Shown here: piece by piece, positions 21,497 through 21,993 of the stretch | How the letters are laid out: each line of letters begins with the position of its first letter | Position numbering within the stretch: position 1 is the first letter of the stretch | Virus record (IMG/VR): IMGVR_UViG_3300022818_000079 | Coordinates: 1-21,993 of that record | DNA: 21,993 bases | Source: a virus | Strand: one strand, 5' to 3' | The notes under the pieces: generated by a model | Told to the model about the DNA's origin: nothing | The model's input: only the letters and a program-made list of their open reading frames with translations | The model's database searches: none | Position numbers and translations under genes: made by a program

Positions 21497-21993
21497 CTCA
21501 TAAGAAATCAAGGGTTGGAATTATTTACAAAGTCACTAATTTGGTCAACGGAAAAATCTATATTGGAAAAACTATAACCGGATTAAAACAAAGAATATCG
21601 GTGCATTTATGGGACGCCAGGCATAAACGAAAAATATATGCTTTGCATGGTGCGATAAATAAATACGGGGAAGAAAATTTCAAATGGGAAATTATGGATC
21701 GATGCCTATTCCCTGACATGCTATGCGAATTGGAAAAAAAATATATCAGGGAATTAAACTGCAAGGCACCAAACGGATACAACCTAACCGAGGGCGGTGA
21801 GGGTATGGTTGGGTATGTGGCATCTGAAGAAACGAGAAAGAAAATGAGTGCCATTCATCTGGGAAGGCCGTGTTCGGAAAAGATGAAAGAAATACTTAGG
21901 GTAAAGATGGGTAAAGAAAATCATCCGTTTTGGGGGACTCACCCATCGGAAGAAACAAGAAAAAAATTAGTGGATAATTTAAAAAATAATCCC
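21394..21993 (+). CDS. GIY-YIG homing-type endonuclease with NUMOD3 motifs (3' end outside window)
   Basis: The frame is open to the right edge (200 codons from ATG 21394). Residues 42-67 hold the nuclease core: GIIY, IYIG and the Arg of LKQRISV, with a later Glu in CELEKKYI and NGYNLTEGG. The C-terminal SEETRKKMSAIHLGRP and a second SEETRKKL are NUMOD3 DNA-binding repeats. Start is uncertain: 21394 has only a weak site; a GTG at 21385 and an ATG at 21328 are in the same frame, the latter reading through the promoter into a signal-peptide-like start. The first 40 residues (Gly/Pro/Ala-rich) come from element C. Second member of this family in the window. Confidence 0.85.
   Translation, partial: MSNKTENNSGPGGLANAPLIGGEGQSPIATGAAFSHKKSRVGIIYKVTNLVNGKIYIGKTITGLKQRISVHLWDARHKRKIYALHGAINKYGEENFKWEIMDRCLFPDMLCELEKKYIRELNCKAPNGYNLTEGGEGMVGYVASEETRKKMSAIHLGRPCSEKMKEILRVKMGKENHPFWGTHPSEETRKKLVDNLKNNP

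Overview
The window reads as part of a tailed bacteriophage (Caudoviricetes) or prophage genome. It carries the end of a tail tape-measure gene, tail-tip genes, a recombination and replication block, two lysis enzymes, HNH and GIY-YIG nucleases, and many short, tightly packed genes. Apart from one inverted segment (16674-17122), everything is coded on the + strand. Genes usually overlap by ATGA, GTGA or TAATG and have strong GGAGG-type ribosome sites, so the host uses ordinary Shine-Dalgarno initiation. The host cannot be named. The radical SAM enzyme hints at an anaerobic or micro-aerobic host, which is an inference only. No integrase, terminase, capsid gene or tRNA is visible.

Layout. 1-5990: tape-measure C-terminus, a Dit-like tail protein, a tail protein carrying a seven-bladed beta-propeller, and a large tail protein ending in about 40 [His/Tyr]-X-Asp triplets. 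6002-8004: a radical SAM/SPASM enzyme and a DUF483-like partner in the same operon. 8064-11060: two good sigma70-type promoters followed by an HNH nuclease and a run of small genes. 11091-14927: a recombination module (Sak4-like ATPase, SSB-like protein, Fe-S PD-(D/E)XK nuclease) plus small genes. 14924-17656: an orphan DNA methyltransferase, a replication-organizer protein, a DnaC-like helicase loader broken by an inversion, and an excisionase-like HTH protein. 17637-18958: a membrane-anchored transglycosylase, a GH108 muramidase and an HNH protein. 18977-21993: two GIY-YIG homing-type endonucleases flanking small, often Cys-rich genes.

Three observations stand out. First, the tail protein with dense [H/Y]-X-D triplets sits directly before a SPASM radical SAM maturase and a small partner. 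This looks like a virion protein that is post-translationally modified, possibly by aromatic-to-Asp cross-linking as in three-residue cyclophanes or a His-Xaa-Ser-like system. Second, a 449-bp inversion between 8-bp inverted repeats splits the helicase loader; flipping it back on paper restores an uninterrupted 256-codon gene with Walker A and B in order. Third, a sigma70 promoter followed by a GC-rich stem and (in two of three copies) a clear U-run occurs three times (15728, 18944, 21340), two of them at the 5' ends of the GIY-YIG genes, suggesting a repeated small-RNA or attenuator element.
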